Source: Hyphomicrobiaceae bacterium (GTDB lineage Bacteria > Pseudomonadota > Alphaproteobacteria > Rhizobiales > Hyphomicrobiaceae). Taken from it: a DNA stretch of 64,000 nucleotides. Position numbers and translations under genes: made by a program. Below the pieces are notes generated by a model that saw nothing but the letters and a program-made list of their open reading frames with translations, ran no database searches and was not told where the DNA came from. Below, piece by piece: positions 16,802-25,167 of the stretch; position 1 is the stretch's first letter, and every line of letters starts with the position of its first letter. The DNA lies in the NCBI GenBank assembly GCA_022844275.1, contig JALHMB010000003.1, positions 310,001 through 374,000 on the forward strand. The letters are read 5' to 3'.

Positions 16802-18397
16802 TTACTTGTCGAGCCAGACGTCCTCGAGGCGCCAGTTGTTGTAGATCGAGTTCTCGTGACCGACGAAACCCTTCACGTGCGGCCACCAGCAGGTTGCAGC
16901 GCGATCGTGATAGATGATCGGGCGCGCGAGATCGTCATTGAGGACCTGCTCAATCTTCCAGACGACTTTCTTGCGCTCGGCAGGGTCCGTAATCGTCGAC
17001 TGCTGATCGATCAGCTTCTCGACTTCCGGATTGCAATAGTTCGTGTAATTGCGCTCCGACTTGCACGAGTAGTTCTCGACCAAGTTGGCATCGGGATCAT
17101 CGACCGCGACGCCCGTCAGGTTCATGCCTACCTGATAGTCCTTGCGCGCGACCTTCGCGTGCCAGAGAGGCGTATCGACCACCTCGAGCTCGCCTTCCAT
17201 GTGGATCTGCTTGAGCTGGTCGATCAGGATCACCGCAGGATCGCGATAGATGGCGATATTGCGGGTCGAGATCTTCACCTTGAGCGGCTTTGAAGCGCTG
17301 TATCCGAGGCCTTCCATGATCTTGCGGCCCTGGGCACGGTTGGCAGCAACATCGCCACCATAGCCAGTCATCTTTTGCAGCTCTTCGGGCGGCATGCCGA
17401 AGGCGCCTTCGGGCAGCGGCAGCATCGCACCACCGATATCGCCCTTGCCTTCCGTCAGGATGTCGATGAAGGCCTTGCGATCGATCGCCAGCGCCATGGC
17501 CTTGCGGACCTCGGCGTTGTCGAATGGCGCGGCTTCACGATTGACGATCAGGTTGCGGCTCACGTACTGCGGCTTGGTCTCGCAGATCGCCTTTGGCGCC
17601 TGCTTCACCATGTCCTTCAGCAGCGGGATTGTGATGTCCTGCGAGAAGGTCATGTCGAACTCACCGGCCTGGAAGGCCAGGATGCGTGTCGAGCGATTGT
17701 CGATGATGCGCATCTCGATGGCATCGACGTAGGGCTTGCCCTTCTTGAAGTAATCCGGGTTCTTGGCGAGGCGGATGACCTCATTGCCCTTGAACTCGAC
17801 GAACTTGAAGGGGCCTGTGCCAACCGGCTTCGTGCGCATGTCCGCGGGATTCACGTGACACGCATAGATCGGCGTATAGCCGGACGCCAGCAAGGCCAGG
17901 AATGCCGCCTGCGGCTTCTCGAGCACGAACGTCGCCTCGAGCGGACCGTTGGTCGTGACTTCCTTGAGATTGCGGAACCAGATGGCGCGCGGGTTCTTGC
18001 GCAGGCGCTGCTTGCCCTTGCCCTGCAGCATCTCGAACGTGCACTTGACGTCCTCTGACGTAAAGGGCTTGCCGTCGTGCCACTTGACGCCTTGGTTCAG
18101 CTTGAACGTCAGCTTCGTCTTGCTGTCATCCCAGGCCCAGCTCGTCGCGAGGTCCGGGACAATGGTGCTCATGTTGTTCTGCTTCGCCTGCTGATCGTAG
18201 ACCACCAGGTTATTGAAGACCGCCATGAACGGCAGCTGCGTCGAGACCGTCGCCTCCTCGTGGATCGAGGCGCTTGCCGGCGTGTCGCGATGATAAATGC
18301 GGAGCGTGCCACCGGGCTTCTGGGCGAACGCCGTACCAACGTCGCCTATGCCGACAGCAAGCCCCAGGGCCGCCGTCGCGTACCAAACCACTTTCAT
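16802..18397 (-). CDS. Peptide-type ABC transporter substrate-binding protein, transporter 1
   Basis: Periplasmic receptor of 531 residues in the SBP family 5 fold. A signal peptide ends at about F-A-Q-K. Family cues: D-L-A-T-S-W-A-W-D-D, then F-K-L-N-Q-G-V-K-W-H-D-G-K-P-F-T-S-E-D-V, and P-V-G-T-G-P-F-K. The ATG at 18397 has AAAGGAGGAAG upstream. It is the first gene of the minus-strand operon that continues with permeases and ATPases. Substrate is likely a peptide or other amide/small solute; family 5 also binds nickel, sugars and haem, so specificity is open. Confidence 0.93.
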   Translation of the reverse strand: MKVVWYATAALGLAVGIGDVGTAFAQKPGGTLRIYHRDTPASASIHEEATVSTQLPFMAVFNNLVVYDQQAKQNNMSTIVPDLATSWAWDDSKTKLTFKLNQGVKWHDGKPFTSEDVKCTFEMLQGKGKQRLRKNPRAIWFRNLKEVTTNGPLEATFVLEKPQAAFLALLASGYTPIYACHVNPADMRTKPVGTGPFKFVEFKGNEVIRLAKNPDYFKKGKPYVDAIEMRIIDNRSTRILAFQAGEFDMTFSQDITIPLLKDMVKQAPKAICETKPQYVSRNLIVNREAAPFDNAEVRKAMALAIDRKAFIDILTEGKGDIGGAMLPLPEGAFGMPPEELQKMTGYGGDVAANRAQGRKIMEGLGYSASKPLKVKISTRNIAIYRDPAVILIDQLKQIHMEGELEVVDTPLWHAKVARKDYQVGMNLTGVAVDDPDANLVENYSCKSERNYTNYCNPEVEKLIDQQSTITDPAERKKVVWKIEQVLNDDLARPIIYHDRAATCWWPHVKGFVGHENSIYNNWRLEDVWLDK

Positions 18398-18422
18398 ACG
18401 CTTCCTCCTTTGTGTTTCCCTA

Positions 18423-18592
18423 TCGGCGCTACGTTGGGCGCCGACCGCCTTCGTATTCCACCATGCGCCGGAAGGTCTGGTTCCTAGGGCTCGTGGCCGA
18501 GTTCGGCCCGATTGCATCCTTCGGTTTCCATTCCAGTCCCGATAAATCCGGACGCCTGCGATTCTTCTCCTTCGTCGGTTTCAACGATTGAA
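18423..18592 (-). promoter_or_regulatory. Leader/upstream region of transporter 1 with three inverted repeats
   Basis: Between the ABC operon start and the downstream end of the CoA operon (18398-18688) I see three dyads: TCGGCGC-N8-GCGCCGA (18423-18444), GGCCGA-GT-TCGGCC (18495-18508), and TTCAA-CGA-TTGAA (18580-18592). The first is close enough to the start codon to lie in the leader mRNA. The others are operator-like. No confident -35/-10 pair could be picked. No long reading frame fits this stretch. Confidence 0.3.
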
Positions 18593-18688
18593 GCACTTCG
18601 CCCCGAAAGGCCAGGCTGTTGAACAATCAGGCTAGTCGCTCACCGATCCACGATCAATGCTTCATGTCGTAGTGAACGCCGCCACAGC

Positions 18689-19495
18689 TCAATCGCCCGA
18701 ACGAAGCAGCGCGCCGCCATCCACTGGTAGAGCGACGCCGGTGATGAAGCTCGCCTCGTCCGACGCGAGGAAGAGCGCGGCATTAGCCACGTCCCAACCC
18801 GTACCCATGGTTTTTCGCAGGGGCACACGGGCATTGCGCGTTGCCACAACCTCGGCGCGCGACTGGCCCCAGACGCGGGCCCGCGTATCGACGGCCATGG
18901 GCGTATCCATGAGCCCCGGAAGGATGATGTTGGCGCGCACGCCGTATTCGGCATTGTGACGCGCGATTTGCTCGGTATAGGCGATCATCCCGGCCTTGGT
19001 CGTCTTGTAGGCGACCGTTGCGTAGCTCGACGATAGGGCGGCGACGGACGAGATCGACAGGATCGAGCCCGAGCGCTGCTCACGCATGATCGGCAGGGCG
19101 TGCTTGCACGCCATGATGAAGCCGCGCAGGTTGATCGCGTTCACCCTGTCGAAGGCTTCCTCGGTGATCTCGAGAGGCGGCTTGTCGCCGCCGCCGAGCG
19201 AGACGCCGACGTTGTAGTGGAGAGTATCGAGACGGCCCCAGCGCTTCACGGCCTCGTCGACCGCCGCCTTCATCTCGGCCTCCTTCATCACGTCGGCCTT
19301 GAAGCCAGCCGCGACGCCACCGGCCTTCTTGAGGATCTCTGCCGTCTCCTCGGCCGACTCGAGGCGGTTGTCGACGCAGAGAACCTTCGCGCCTTCGCGC
19401 GCAAAGACGATAGCCGTCGCGCGGCCATTGCCAATGCCCTCGCCCGGGCTCTGGCCGGCACCGATGATGACCGTGACCTTATCTTTCATCCGCAT
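18689..19495 (-). CDS. SDR family oxidoreductase (CoA operon, first SDR)
   Basis: NAD(P)-dependent short-chain dehydrogenase of 268 residues. The Rossmann glycine motif is G-A-G-Q-S-P-G-E-G-I-G-N-G near residues 12-24, the central motif reads Y-N-V-G, the catalytic serine lies in I-L-S-I-S-S-V-A, and Y-K-T-T-K supplies Tyr and Lys. G-T-G-W-D-V-A-N-A and G-V-A-L-P-V-D-G-G close it. ATG at 19495 with GGAG upstream. Last gene of a seven-gene operon for CoA thioesters; it may oxidise a hydroxyacyl intermediate to a ketone. Confidence 0.88.
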   Translation of the reverse strand: MRMKDKVTVIIGAGQSPGEGIGNGRATAIVFAREGAKVLCVDNRLESAEETAEILKKAGGVAAGFKADVMKEAEMKAAVDEAVKRWGRLDTLHYNVGVSLGGGDKPPLEITEEAFDRVNAINLRGFIMACKHALPIMREQRSGSILSISSVAALSSSYATVAYKTTKAGMIAYTEQIARHNAEYGVRANIILPGLMDTPMAVDTRARVWGQSRAEVVATRNARVPLRKTMGTGWDVANAALFLASDEASFITGVALPVDGGALLRSGD

Positions 19496-19506
19496 GGAGG
19501 TGCTCC

Positions 19507-20064
19507 TCAGACGGGCTTGGCAGGGAAAGGATACTTCTCGAGGTACTGCTGGTACTCGGGCTCGACATCTATCTCGAGGCTTGCCAGCGTGCGCACGACG
19601 GCGTTGTAGAAGCCGATCGTCACGACGAGATCAATCATGTGCTCGTTGGAAAGATGCTTCCGAAGCGCGTCGAAGGTTGCCTTGCCCACCGCGCCGTCGT
19701 TCGTCGACTCTCGGGCGGCGAGCAGGACAAGCCGCTCGATGGCTCCGAGCGACGTTGCCTTGCCGGCAGTATCATCGATGAGTGCCTTGATATCCGCGTC
19801 GCTCACGCCGAAGTCGTAGCCGATCTTGATGTGGTGCGACCACTCGTAGGGAGAGCGCGCAAGCCAGCCGACCTGGAGGATCGCCAGCTCGCGAAGGCGT
19901 GCGTCGAGCGTGCTCGTGTAGCGGATGAAATAGCCGAGGCCCTGGAAGGCACGCAGCGCATTGGGGCTGTTCACGAGCTCCTTGTAGAGCGTGATCTCGC
20001 GCTTCATGAGATCCTGATGCTCGGGCGGCAGGTCGGCTTTCTCGATATAGGGCAGGCGGGCCAT
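19507..20064 (-). CDS. Carboxymuconolactone decarboxylase (CMD/AhpD-fold) family protein
   Basis: All-helical protein of 185 residues in the CMD/AhpD superfamily: L-R-E-L-A-I-L-Q-V-G-W-L-A-R-S-P-Y-E-W-S-H-H and D-F-G-V-S-D-A-D-I. In AhpD the core carries a redox C-x-x-C; here that position has no cysteine, so peroxidase activity is unlikely. Y-E-W-x-x-H is kept, as in non-redox relatives that act on small organic acids. Starts 23 bases after the upstream SDR stop, GAGGA before the ATG. Its role in the operon (decarboxylation or lactone handling) is inference. Confidence 0.82.
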   Translation of the reverse strand: MARLPYIEKADLPPEHQDLMKREITLYKELVNSPNALRAFQGLGYFIRYTSTLDARLRELAILQVGWLARSPYEWSHHIKIGYDFGVSDADIKALIDDTAGKATSLGAIERLVLLAARESTNDGAVGKATFDALRKHLSNEHMIDLVVTIGFYNAVVRTLASLEIDVEPEYQQYLEKYPFPAKPV

Positions 20065-20087
20065 AGGCGTTTTCCTCGGTGGGCTCG

Positions 20088-20903
20088 TTATTCGCTCTCG
20101 CTTTCGCGCTCCGGCGCCTGGAGCGTGGTGCCACCGTCCACGACGAGCGTGTGGCCGGTGATGTAGCGGGCGTGGTCGGACATCAGGAAGCGCACCGCAT
20201 TGCCGATATCCCAGCCGGTGCCCTCTATCGCCAGCGTGGAGGCACGACGGCGGTTGTCGCGCGCCTGATCGCTCATGCCGCGCGCATAGACCATGGGCGT
20301 GTACACAGGACCGGGGCAAATGCAGTTGACGCGAATGCCGTCCTTGCCGTGGTCGACCGCCATGGCGCGCGTCAGCCCGATCACCGCGGCCTTCGTCGTC
20401 GTGTAGATGGTCAGCCCACGCGGACGCAGCGCCGAGATCGACGAGACATTTACAATGGCGCCACGGCCCGCGGTCTTGATCATGGCGGGGATGGCGTACT
20501 TCGAGGTGAGGAACATGACCTCGACATTGACCTGCATCATGCGCTGCCAGGTGGCCTGCGGCTCGTCGACGACGGTGCCGCGACTCGAGATGCCGATGTT
20601 GTTGTCGAGGAAGTCGAGGCGACCGTAGCGATCGACAGCAGCTTCGACCATCGTCTTGCACTGCTTCTCGTCAGTGAGATCGGCGGCGTGCGCCGCCGCT
20701 GTGCCGCCTTCCTTGGTGATCATGTCGGCCGTGCGCTGCGCCAGCGCCAGTTCACGATCGACGACGAGCACCTTGGTGCCGGATGCACCAAGCAACAGCG
20801 CTGCCGCGCGGCCATTGCCGATGCCATCACCCGCGGCGCCACCGCCGGCAATGATGGCGACCTTGCCGGATAGACCCGGATCGTCGTTATAGCCCGCAGG
20901 CAT
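20088..20903 (-). CDS. SDR family oxidoreductase (CoA operon, second SDR)
   Basis: Short-chain dehydrogenase of 271 residues with G-G-G-A-A-G-D-G-I-G-N-G near residues 21-32, D-N-N-I-G-I, serine in I-V-N-V-S-S-I-S, and Y-T-T-T-K as the catalytic Tyr/Lys pair. It shares the unusual G-x-G-I-G-N-G-R-A and G-T-G-W-D-I-G-N-A segments with the SDR two genes downstream, suggesting duplication and divergence inside the operon. ATG at 20903 with AGGAGG upstream. Likely acts on a beta-hydroxyacyl-CoA or cyclic alcohol intermediate. Confidence 0.88.
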   Translation of the reverse strand: MPAGYNDDPGLSGKVAIIAGGGAAGDGIGNGRAAALLLGASGTKVLVVDRELALAQRTADMITKEGGTAAAHAADLTDEKQCKTMVEAAVDRYGRLDFLDNNIGISSRGTVVDEPQATWQRMMQVNVEVMFLTSKYAIPAMIKTAGRGAIVNVSSISALRPRGLTIYTTTKAAVIGLTRAMAVDHGKDGIRVNCICPGPVYTPMVYARGMSDQARDNRRRASTLAIEGTGWDIGNAVRFLMSDHARYITGHTLVVDGGTTLQAPERESESE

Positions 20904-20977
20904 GGACTTCCTCCTCACTTAGGGCGCCGGCTTCATTGAGCGAGCCGGCTACCGTCATTCATACGTTTGCAGCGCGC

Positions 20978-21775
20978 TCACCGCCCCGTAAAGTTCGGCT
21001 TGCGACGCTCGGCATAGGCCTTCACGCCTTCCTTGAAATCTTCGGCAGCGCGCAGATCCTTCTGCAGGCTCAGCTCGTGGTCGGTCTGCTCGCGCACCTT
21101 ATCGGCGAGGCCAGCACGGATCGTCGCACGCGTGGCCTGCACGGCGAGCGGCGCATTCTCGGCGATTTCGGCGGCAAAGGCCTGCGCGCGTGAGCGCACC
21201 TCGGCGAGCGGCACCACCTCGTCGGCAAGACCGATAGCCAATGCTTCCTCACCCGTCAGGCGACGGCTCGTATAGAACAACTTCGAGGCTTGCTGCACAC
21301 CGATGAGACGGGGCAGCGTATACGTCAGTCCAAAACCCGGATGGAAACCGAGACGTGTGAAGTTCGCGGAGAAGCGCGCTTCCGGCGCTGCAATGCGGAA
21401 ATCACAGGCGACGGCGAGGCCGAGGCCGCCACCGATCGCCGGGCCCTGCACGGCCGCAATGATCGGCTTCTTTGCGCGAAAAATGCGCACGGCTTCCTGG
21501 TAGATATGGCCGGAGTTGTTCTCTTTACCCTCATTCGGCCGATTGCCTTGCTTGTCGAGGCTGCTGCCATCGCCGAAGTTGGCGCCCGCGCAGAAAGACT
21601 TGCCTTCGCTTGCCAGCACGATGGCACGTACGTCGATCTCGTTGTCGAAGCCTTCCAGTGCCGAGGCAATCTGCTGGATCAGCGGCATGTCGAAGAAGTT
21701 GTGCGGCGGGCGCTGAATCACGATTGTCGCGATGTTCCCGCTGCGCTCGATAGTGATGTCCTTGAATTGACTCAT
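20978..21775 (-). CDS. Crotonase (enoyl-CoA hydratase/isomerase) superfamily protein, altered active site
   Basis: Protein of 265 residues with the crotonase fold. CoA-binding and oxyanion-hole segments are intact: G-K-S-F-C-A-G-A-N-F near 58-67 and Q-G-P-A-I-G-G-G-L-G-L near 110-120. Both acid/base glutamates of enoyl-CoA hydratase look replaced: the position equal to Glu144 is Phe139 (context S-A-N-F-T-R-L-G) and that equal to Glu164 is Ser170. A plain hydratase is therefore unlikely; ring-cleaving, isomerase or hydrolase members are alternatives. ATG at 21775 with GGAGAG upstream. Encoded between the acyl-CoA synthetase and the SDR. Confidence 0.88.
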   Translation of the reverse strand: MSQFKDITIERSGNIATIVIQRPPHNFFDMPLIQQIASALEGFDNEIDVRAIVLASEGKSFCAGANFGDGSSLDKQGNRPNEGKENNSGHIYQEAVRIFRAKKPIIAAVQGPAIGGGLGLAVACDFRIAAPEARFSANFTRLGFHPGFGLTYTLPRLIGVQQASKLFYTSRRLTGEEALAIGLADEVVPLAEVRSRAQAFAAEIAENAPLAVQATRATIRAGLADKVREQTDHELSLQKDLRAAEDFKEGVKAYAERRKPNFTGR

Positions 21776-21813
21776 GAGGCTCTCCGTCAGCAGGAAACTC
21801 TTCTGCACATGGC

Positions 21814-23967
21814 TCAGCCGTGCCCGTGCTGGATGATGAGGGCATCCGCGATCGTAACGCCCTGGCCGGCAGGATGCACGAACACGGGATTGAGGTCGAT
21901 CTCGGCGATTGTCCCGGCATGATCGGCCGCAAAACGCGAGAGGCGCACCATAAGCTCGGCAAGCGCATCGACATCCGCCGCCGGGGCGCCGCGCTGCGCA
22001 TCGAGGAGTGCGCGCCCCTTGAGCTGGTTGATCAGCGCGAGGGCCGCAGGCTTTGTCAGCGGAACCGGCGCGAGCGCCACGTCCTTCAGCACCTCGACGT
22101 GAATGCCACCAAGGCCGACCATGAGCATGGGGCCAAACAGCGGATCGCTGTTGATGCCGAGGATGACCTCGCGCCCCGCCGCCGCCATGGGTTGCACGAG
22201 AACGCCATCGATCTTCGCATCGGGACTATAGTCCTGCGCGCGCTCGATGATCGTCGCGAAGGCCTCGCGTATGTGCGCCTCGCCGATGTTGAGCGCCACG
22301 CCGCCGGCTTCAGTCTTGTGCAGGATGTCGGGCGACTGGACCTTTATGGCAACTGGCGCGCCGATTGCGGCCGCAGCTTCTGCTGCCTGCTCGACGGTCT
22401 TGGCGAGGTACTGGCCTGTCGTGTGGCCGACGCCGTAGGCCGCAAGTACGCGGCGTGCCTCGAACTCCGTGAGCACGCGCCGGCTCTTCGTCAGCATCTC
22501 GTTGACGTGCTCGTGCACCGGCGCTGCCGTGCGCACGGTTGGAGGCGCGGAGAGAAAGCGCTCGCGCCGCTCGCGGTAATCGGCCATGGCAGCCATGGTG
22601 CCCGCAGCATTGCGCATGTTCGTGAAGAGCGGATAGCCGGCCTCGGCGAGCGTCTCCAGCGTCAGCGAAACGGGAAGCGTATAGCTCCACATGAAGATGG
22701 GCTTCTTCGTCTCGCGCCGCAGCTTAATAAGGGCTTCGCGCTCGTGCGCGACGTGCTCGCCGGCGCGGCCGCTCATGACGACGATGATGCCATCCACCAT
22801 CGGCGAGGGCGCAACGCGACCCGCCAGACCCGCATAGCCGGCGCTGCGAATGGCTTGCGCGGTGCCGTCCACGGGGTTCTGTGACGTGCCGTAACTCGGG
22901 ATGATCTTGTCGATCTCACGGCGTGTCTCAGCATCAAGTTCGGGGATTTCGAGTCCGGCAGCGGCGCACGCATCCGCCATCCACCCGCCACCGCCACCCG
23001 ATGCTGTGCAGATGCCGACGCGCCGTCCAGCCGGCAAGTCGGGTCCCGCGGCGAGGAACCCTTGCGCGAGATCGACCATCTCCTCGAGATCGCGTCCCTC
23101 GACCATGCCATAGTGGCGCGCCATAGCGCCAAAGCTCGCGTAGGAGCCGGCGAGCGCAGCCGTGTGCGACGCGGCCGCCCGCGCTCCGGCATCGGACTGG
23201 CCGATCTTGCTCAGGATGATGGGTTTGCCAGCGCGCAGCGCCTTCTCGGCGACGGCGGAGAACTTCGCTCCCGTCTTGATATCCTCGACGAGCATGAGCA
23301 GCACGTCAGTGCCGGCGTCGTCGATGAGATGATCGGCATAGTCGAGGACCTCGAGGGATGCCTCGTTGCCCGTCGTCAAGATGAGGTTGTAGCCGAGCTC
23401 CTTCGGCCGTCCGCGATCGTAAAAGCCGAAACCCATGCCGCCACTCTGCGCGATGACCGATACGCGTCGGCCGCCAAGCGGCTTCTTCGGCGACAGCGAC
23501 AGATTTCCCGGCGCCACAGCCGGGCTGAAAGTCGGGCAGAGCGCCAGTGGCAGATTGGCGAAACCTTCGGAGTTCGGCCCCATGACGGCCATGCCGTACT
23601 CGGCGCCGATGGCCTTGATCTCCGCCTGCATCTTCGCGCCGGCCTCGCCAGGCCCCTCGGCAAAGCCAGAGCTCAGTACGATCGCGGCGCCGACACCGGC
23701 CTTGCCGCAGCGGCGCAGCTCGTCGACGACATACTCGGCAGGAATGATGAGCACGGCGAGATCGACCGGCTCCGGAACGGCGCCGATCGTCGGATATGCC
23801 TTCAGGCCCTGCACCTCGCCGTGGCTTCGGCTCACCGGATGGACGCGCCCGGCATAGGAATGCGCGTTGAGGATTTCGAGAATGCGGCCGCGCAAGCCCT
23901 GGCCCTTCGGCGCGGCACCAATCACGGCGACACTTCGCGGCGACAGTAGCTTTGCGATATCGGCCAT
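21814..23967 (-). CDS. ADP-forming acyl-CoA synthetase (acetate--CoA ligase family, fused)
   Basis: Soluble 717-residue enzyme that activates an organic acid to its CoA thioester with ATP. Domain order: CoA-binding Rossmann domain (about 5-130), succinyl-CoA-ligase-like domain (about 165-300) with the phospho-acceptor His near 268 in S-H-T-A-A-L-A-G, and a C-terminal ATP-grasp domain (about 500-717) with P-V-A-I-K-V-Q-S-P-D-I-L-H-K-T-E-A-G-G-V. Subunit fusion is common in this family. Starts 6 bases after the acyl-CoA dehydrogenase stop. Its place in the operon suggests it loads the operon's carboxylic-acid substrate. Confidence 0.9.
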   Translation of the reverse strand: MADIAKLLSPRSVAVIGAAPKGQGLRGRILEILNAHSYAGRVHPVSRSHGEVQGLKAYPTIGAVPEPVDLAVLIIPAEYVVDELRRCGKAGVGAAIVLSSGFAEGPGEAGAKMQAEIKAIGAEYGMAVMGPNSEGFANLPLALCPTFSPAVAPGNLSLSPKKPLGGRRVSVIAQSGGMGFGFYDRGRPKELGYNLILTTGNEASLEVLDYADHLIDDAGTDVLLMLVEDIKTGAKFSAVAEKALRAGKPIILSKIGQSDAGARAAASHTAALAGSYASFGAMARHYGMVEGRDLEEMVDLAQGFLAAGPDLPAGRRVGICTASGGGGGWMADACAAAGLEIPELDAETRREIDKIIPSYGTSQNPVDGTAQAIRSAGYAGLAGRVAPSPMVDGIIVVMSGRAGEHVAHEREALIKLRRETKKPIFMWSYTLPVSLTLETLAEAGYPLFTNMRNAAGTMAAMADYRERRERFLSAPPTVRTAAPVHEHVNEMLTKSRRVLTEFEARRVLAAYGVGHTTGQYLAKTVEQAAEAAAAIGAPVAIKVQSPDILHKTEAGGVALNIGEAHIREAFATIIERAQDYSPDAKIDGVLVQPMAAAGREVILGINSDPLFGPMLMVGLGGIHVEVLKDVALAPVPLTKPAALALINQLKGRALLDAQRGAPAADVDALAELMVRLSRFAADHAGTIAEIDLNPVFVHPAGQGVTIADALIIQHGHG

Positions 23968-23973
23968 GCCCGC

Positions 23974-25134
23974 CTACCTCAGCCCCAATCCGCGCGCGAT
24001 AATGCCGCGCAGAACCTCGGTGGTGCCGCCCTGGATGGTCAGCTTGGGTGCGATGGTCGTCGCATAGGCGAGCTTCTTCTCGAAGGGTATTTGGTTCGTC
24101 GCCTCGGGCTCGCTGAAGGCCGCCAGCTCGCGAGCCTTGTGCGGGAGGCGTTGCTCCCAGATCGTGCCGACATCCTTGACGATCGCCGCTTCGAGCACGG
24201 GCTCCTTGCCCGCGTGCAGCATTCCCGCGACCGACACCGACATGCGACGGAGCGTGTGGAGCTGCGCGACGAGACGGCCAAGGCCCTCCGCACCCCGCAC
24301 GTCCGGATCAGGACCGAGCACGCGCACCAGCTCTTCGAGCACATAGTAGGTCTCGAGGAAGCGCTCCGGCCCGCTGCGCTCGTACGCCAGTTCGCTCGTC
24401 GCCTGCTTCCAGGCGCCATCGATCTCGCCGAGCACATGATCCTCGGAAACGAAGGCATTATCGAACACGACCTCGTTGAAGTCGTGATGGCCAGTGATTT
24501 GGTAGACCGGATTGCAGGTAATGCCCTTCGTCTTCATGTCGACGAGGAACTGCGTGAGACCGTGGCGACGGTTCTCTTTGGTCGGCTGAGACGTGCGGAA
24601 AAGGCCGATCATGTAATCGGCCTGATGGGCATTCGACGTCCAGATTTTCGTACCGTTGATGAGCCAGCCGCCGTCCGTCTTGGTGGCTTTGGTGCGGGCG
24701 GCAAAGAGGTCCGAGCCCGAGTTCGGCTCGCTCATGCCAATGGCGAAACAGCACTCGCCGCGGCAGATGGCGGGCAGCACCTTCATCTTGATGTGCTCGG
24801 GCGCGTATTTGATCAGAATCGGCCCGCTCTGGCGGTCGGCGACGAAATGGAGCCGCGTCGGCGCATTGGCAACGCGCAGCTCCTCGGTCACGACATAGCG
24901 CTCGAGGAATGTGCGCTCATGGCCGCCGTACTTCTTCGGCCAGGTCATCCCCAGCCAGCCCTTGGCGCCGACTTTGCGGCTGAACTCGCGGCTGAAGCTG
25001 TCGCCACCTGTGGCGCCACTGGGCTTGATGGAGCCGCCTTCGATCTCCTCGGCGATGAACGCGCGAACCTCGGCGCGCAGCTTCTCGCACTCGGGAGGCA
25101 GACGGAGCTGATCGAACTGGATGGCGGCGGTCAT
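23974..25134 (-). CDS. Acyl-CoA dehydrogenase, probable catalytic subunit
   Basis: FAD enzyme of 386 residues. The middle domain has F-A-I-G-M-S-E-P-N-S-G-S-D-L (about 130-143) and W-L-I-N-G-T-K-I-W-T-S-N-A, and the C-terminal helical domain follows. The usual C-terminal catalytic Glu (Y-E-G-T) is replaced by Q-G-G-T; instead a Glu near 252 in A-Y-E-R-S-G occupies the site used by isovaleryl- and long-chain-type enzymes. Paired with the next dehydrogenase gene 33 bases upstream, it may form an unlike-subunit oligomer. Confidence 0.9.
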   Translation of the reverse strand: MTAAIQFDQLRLPPECEKLRAEVRAFIAEEIEGGSIKPSGATGGDSFSREFSRKVGAKGWLGMTWPKKYGGHERTFLERYVVTEELRVANAPTRLHFVADRQSGPILIKYAPEHIKMKVLPAICRGECCFAIGMSEPNSGSDLFAARTKATKTDGGWLINGTKIWTSNAHQADYMIGLFRTSQPTKENRRHGLTQFLVDMKTKGITCNPVYQITGHHDFNEVVFDNAFVSEDHVLGEIDGAWKQATSELAYERSGPERFLETYYVLEELVRVLGPDPDVRGAEGLGRLVAQLHTLRRMSVSVAGMLHAGKEPVLEAAIVKDVGTIWEQRLPHKARELAAFSEPEATNQIPFEKKLAYATTIAPKLTIQGGTTEVLRGIIARGLGLR

Positions 25135-25167
25135 GAATGAAGTCCGTCAGACAGAGATGATGTCCAC

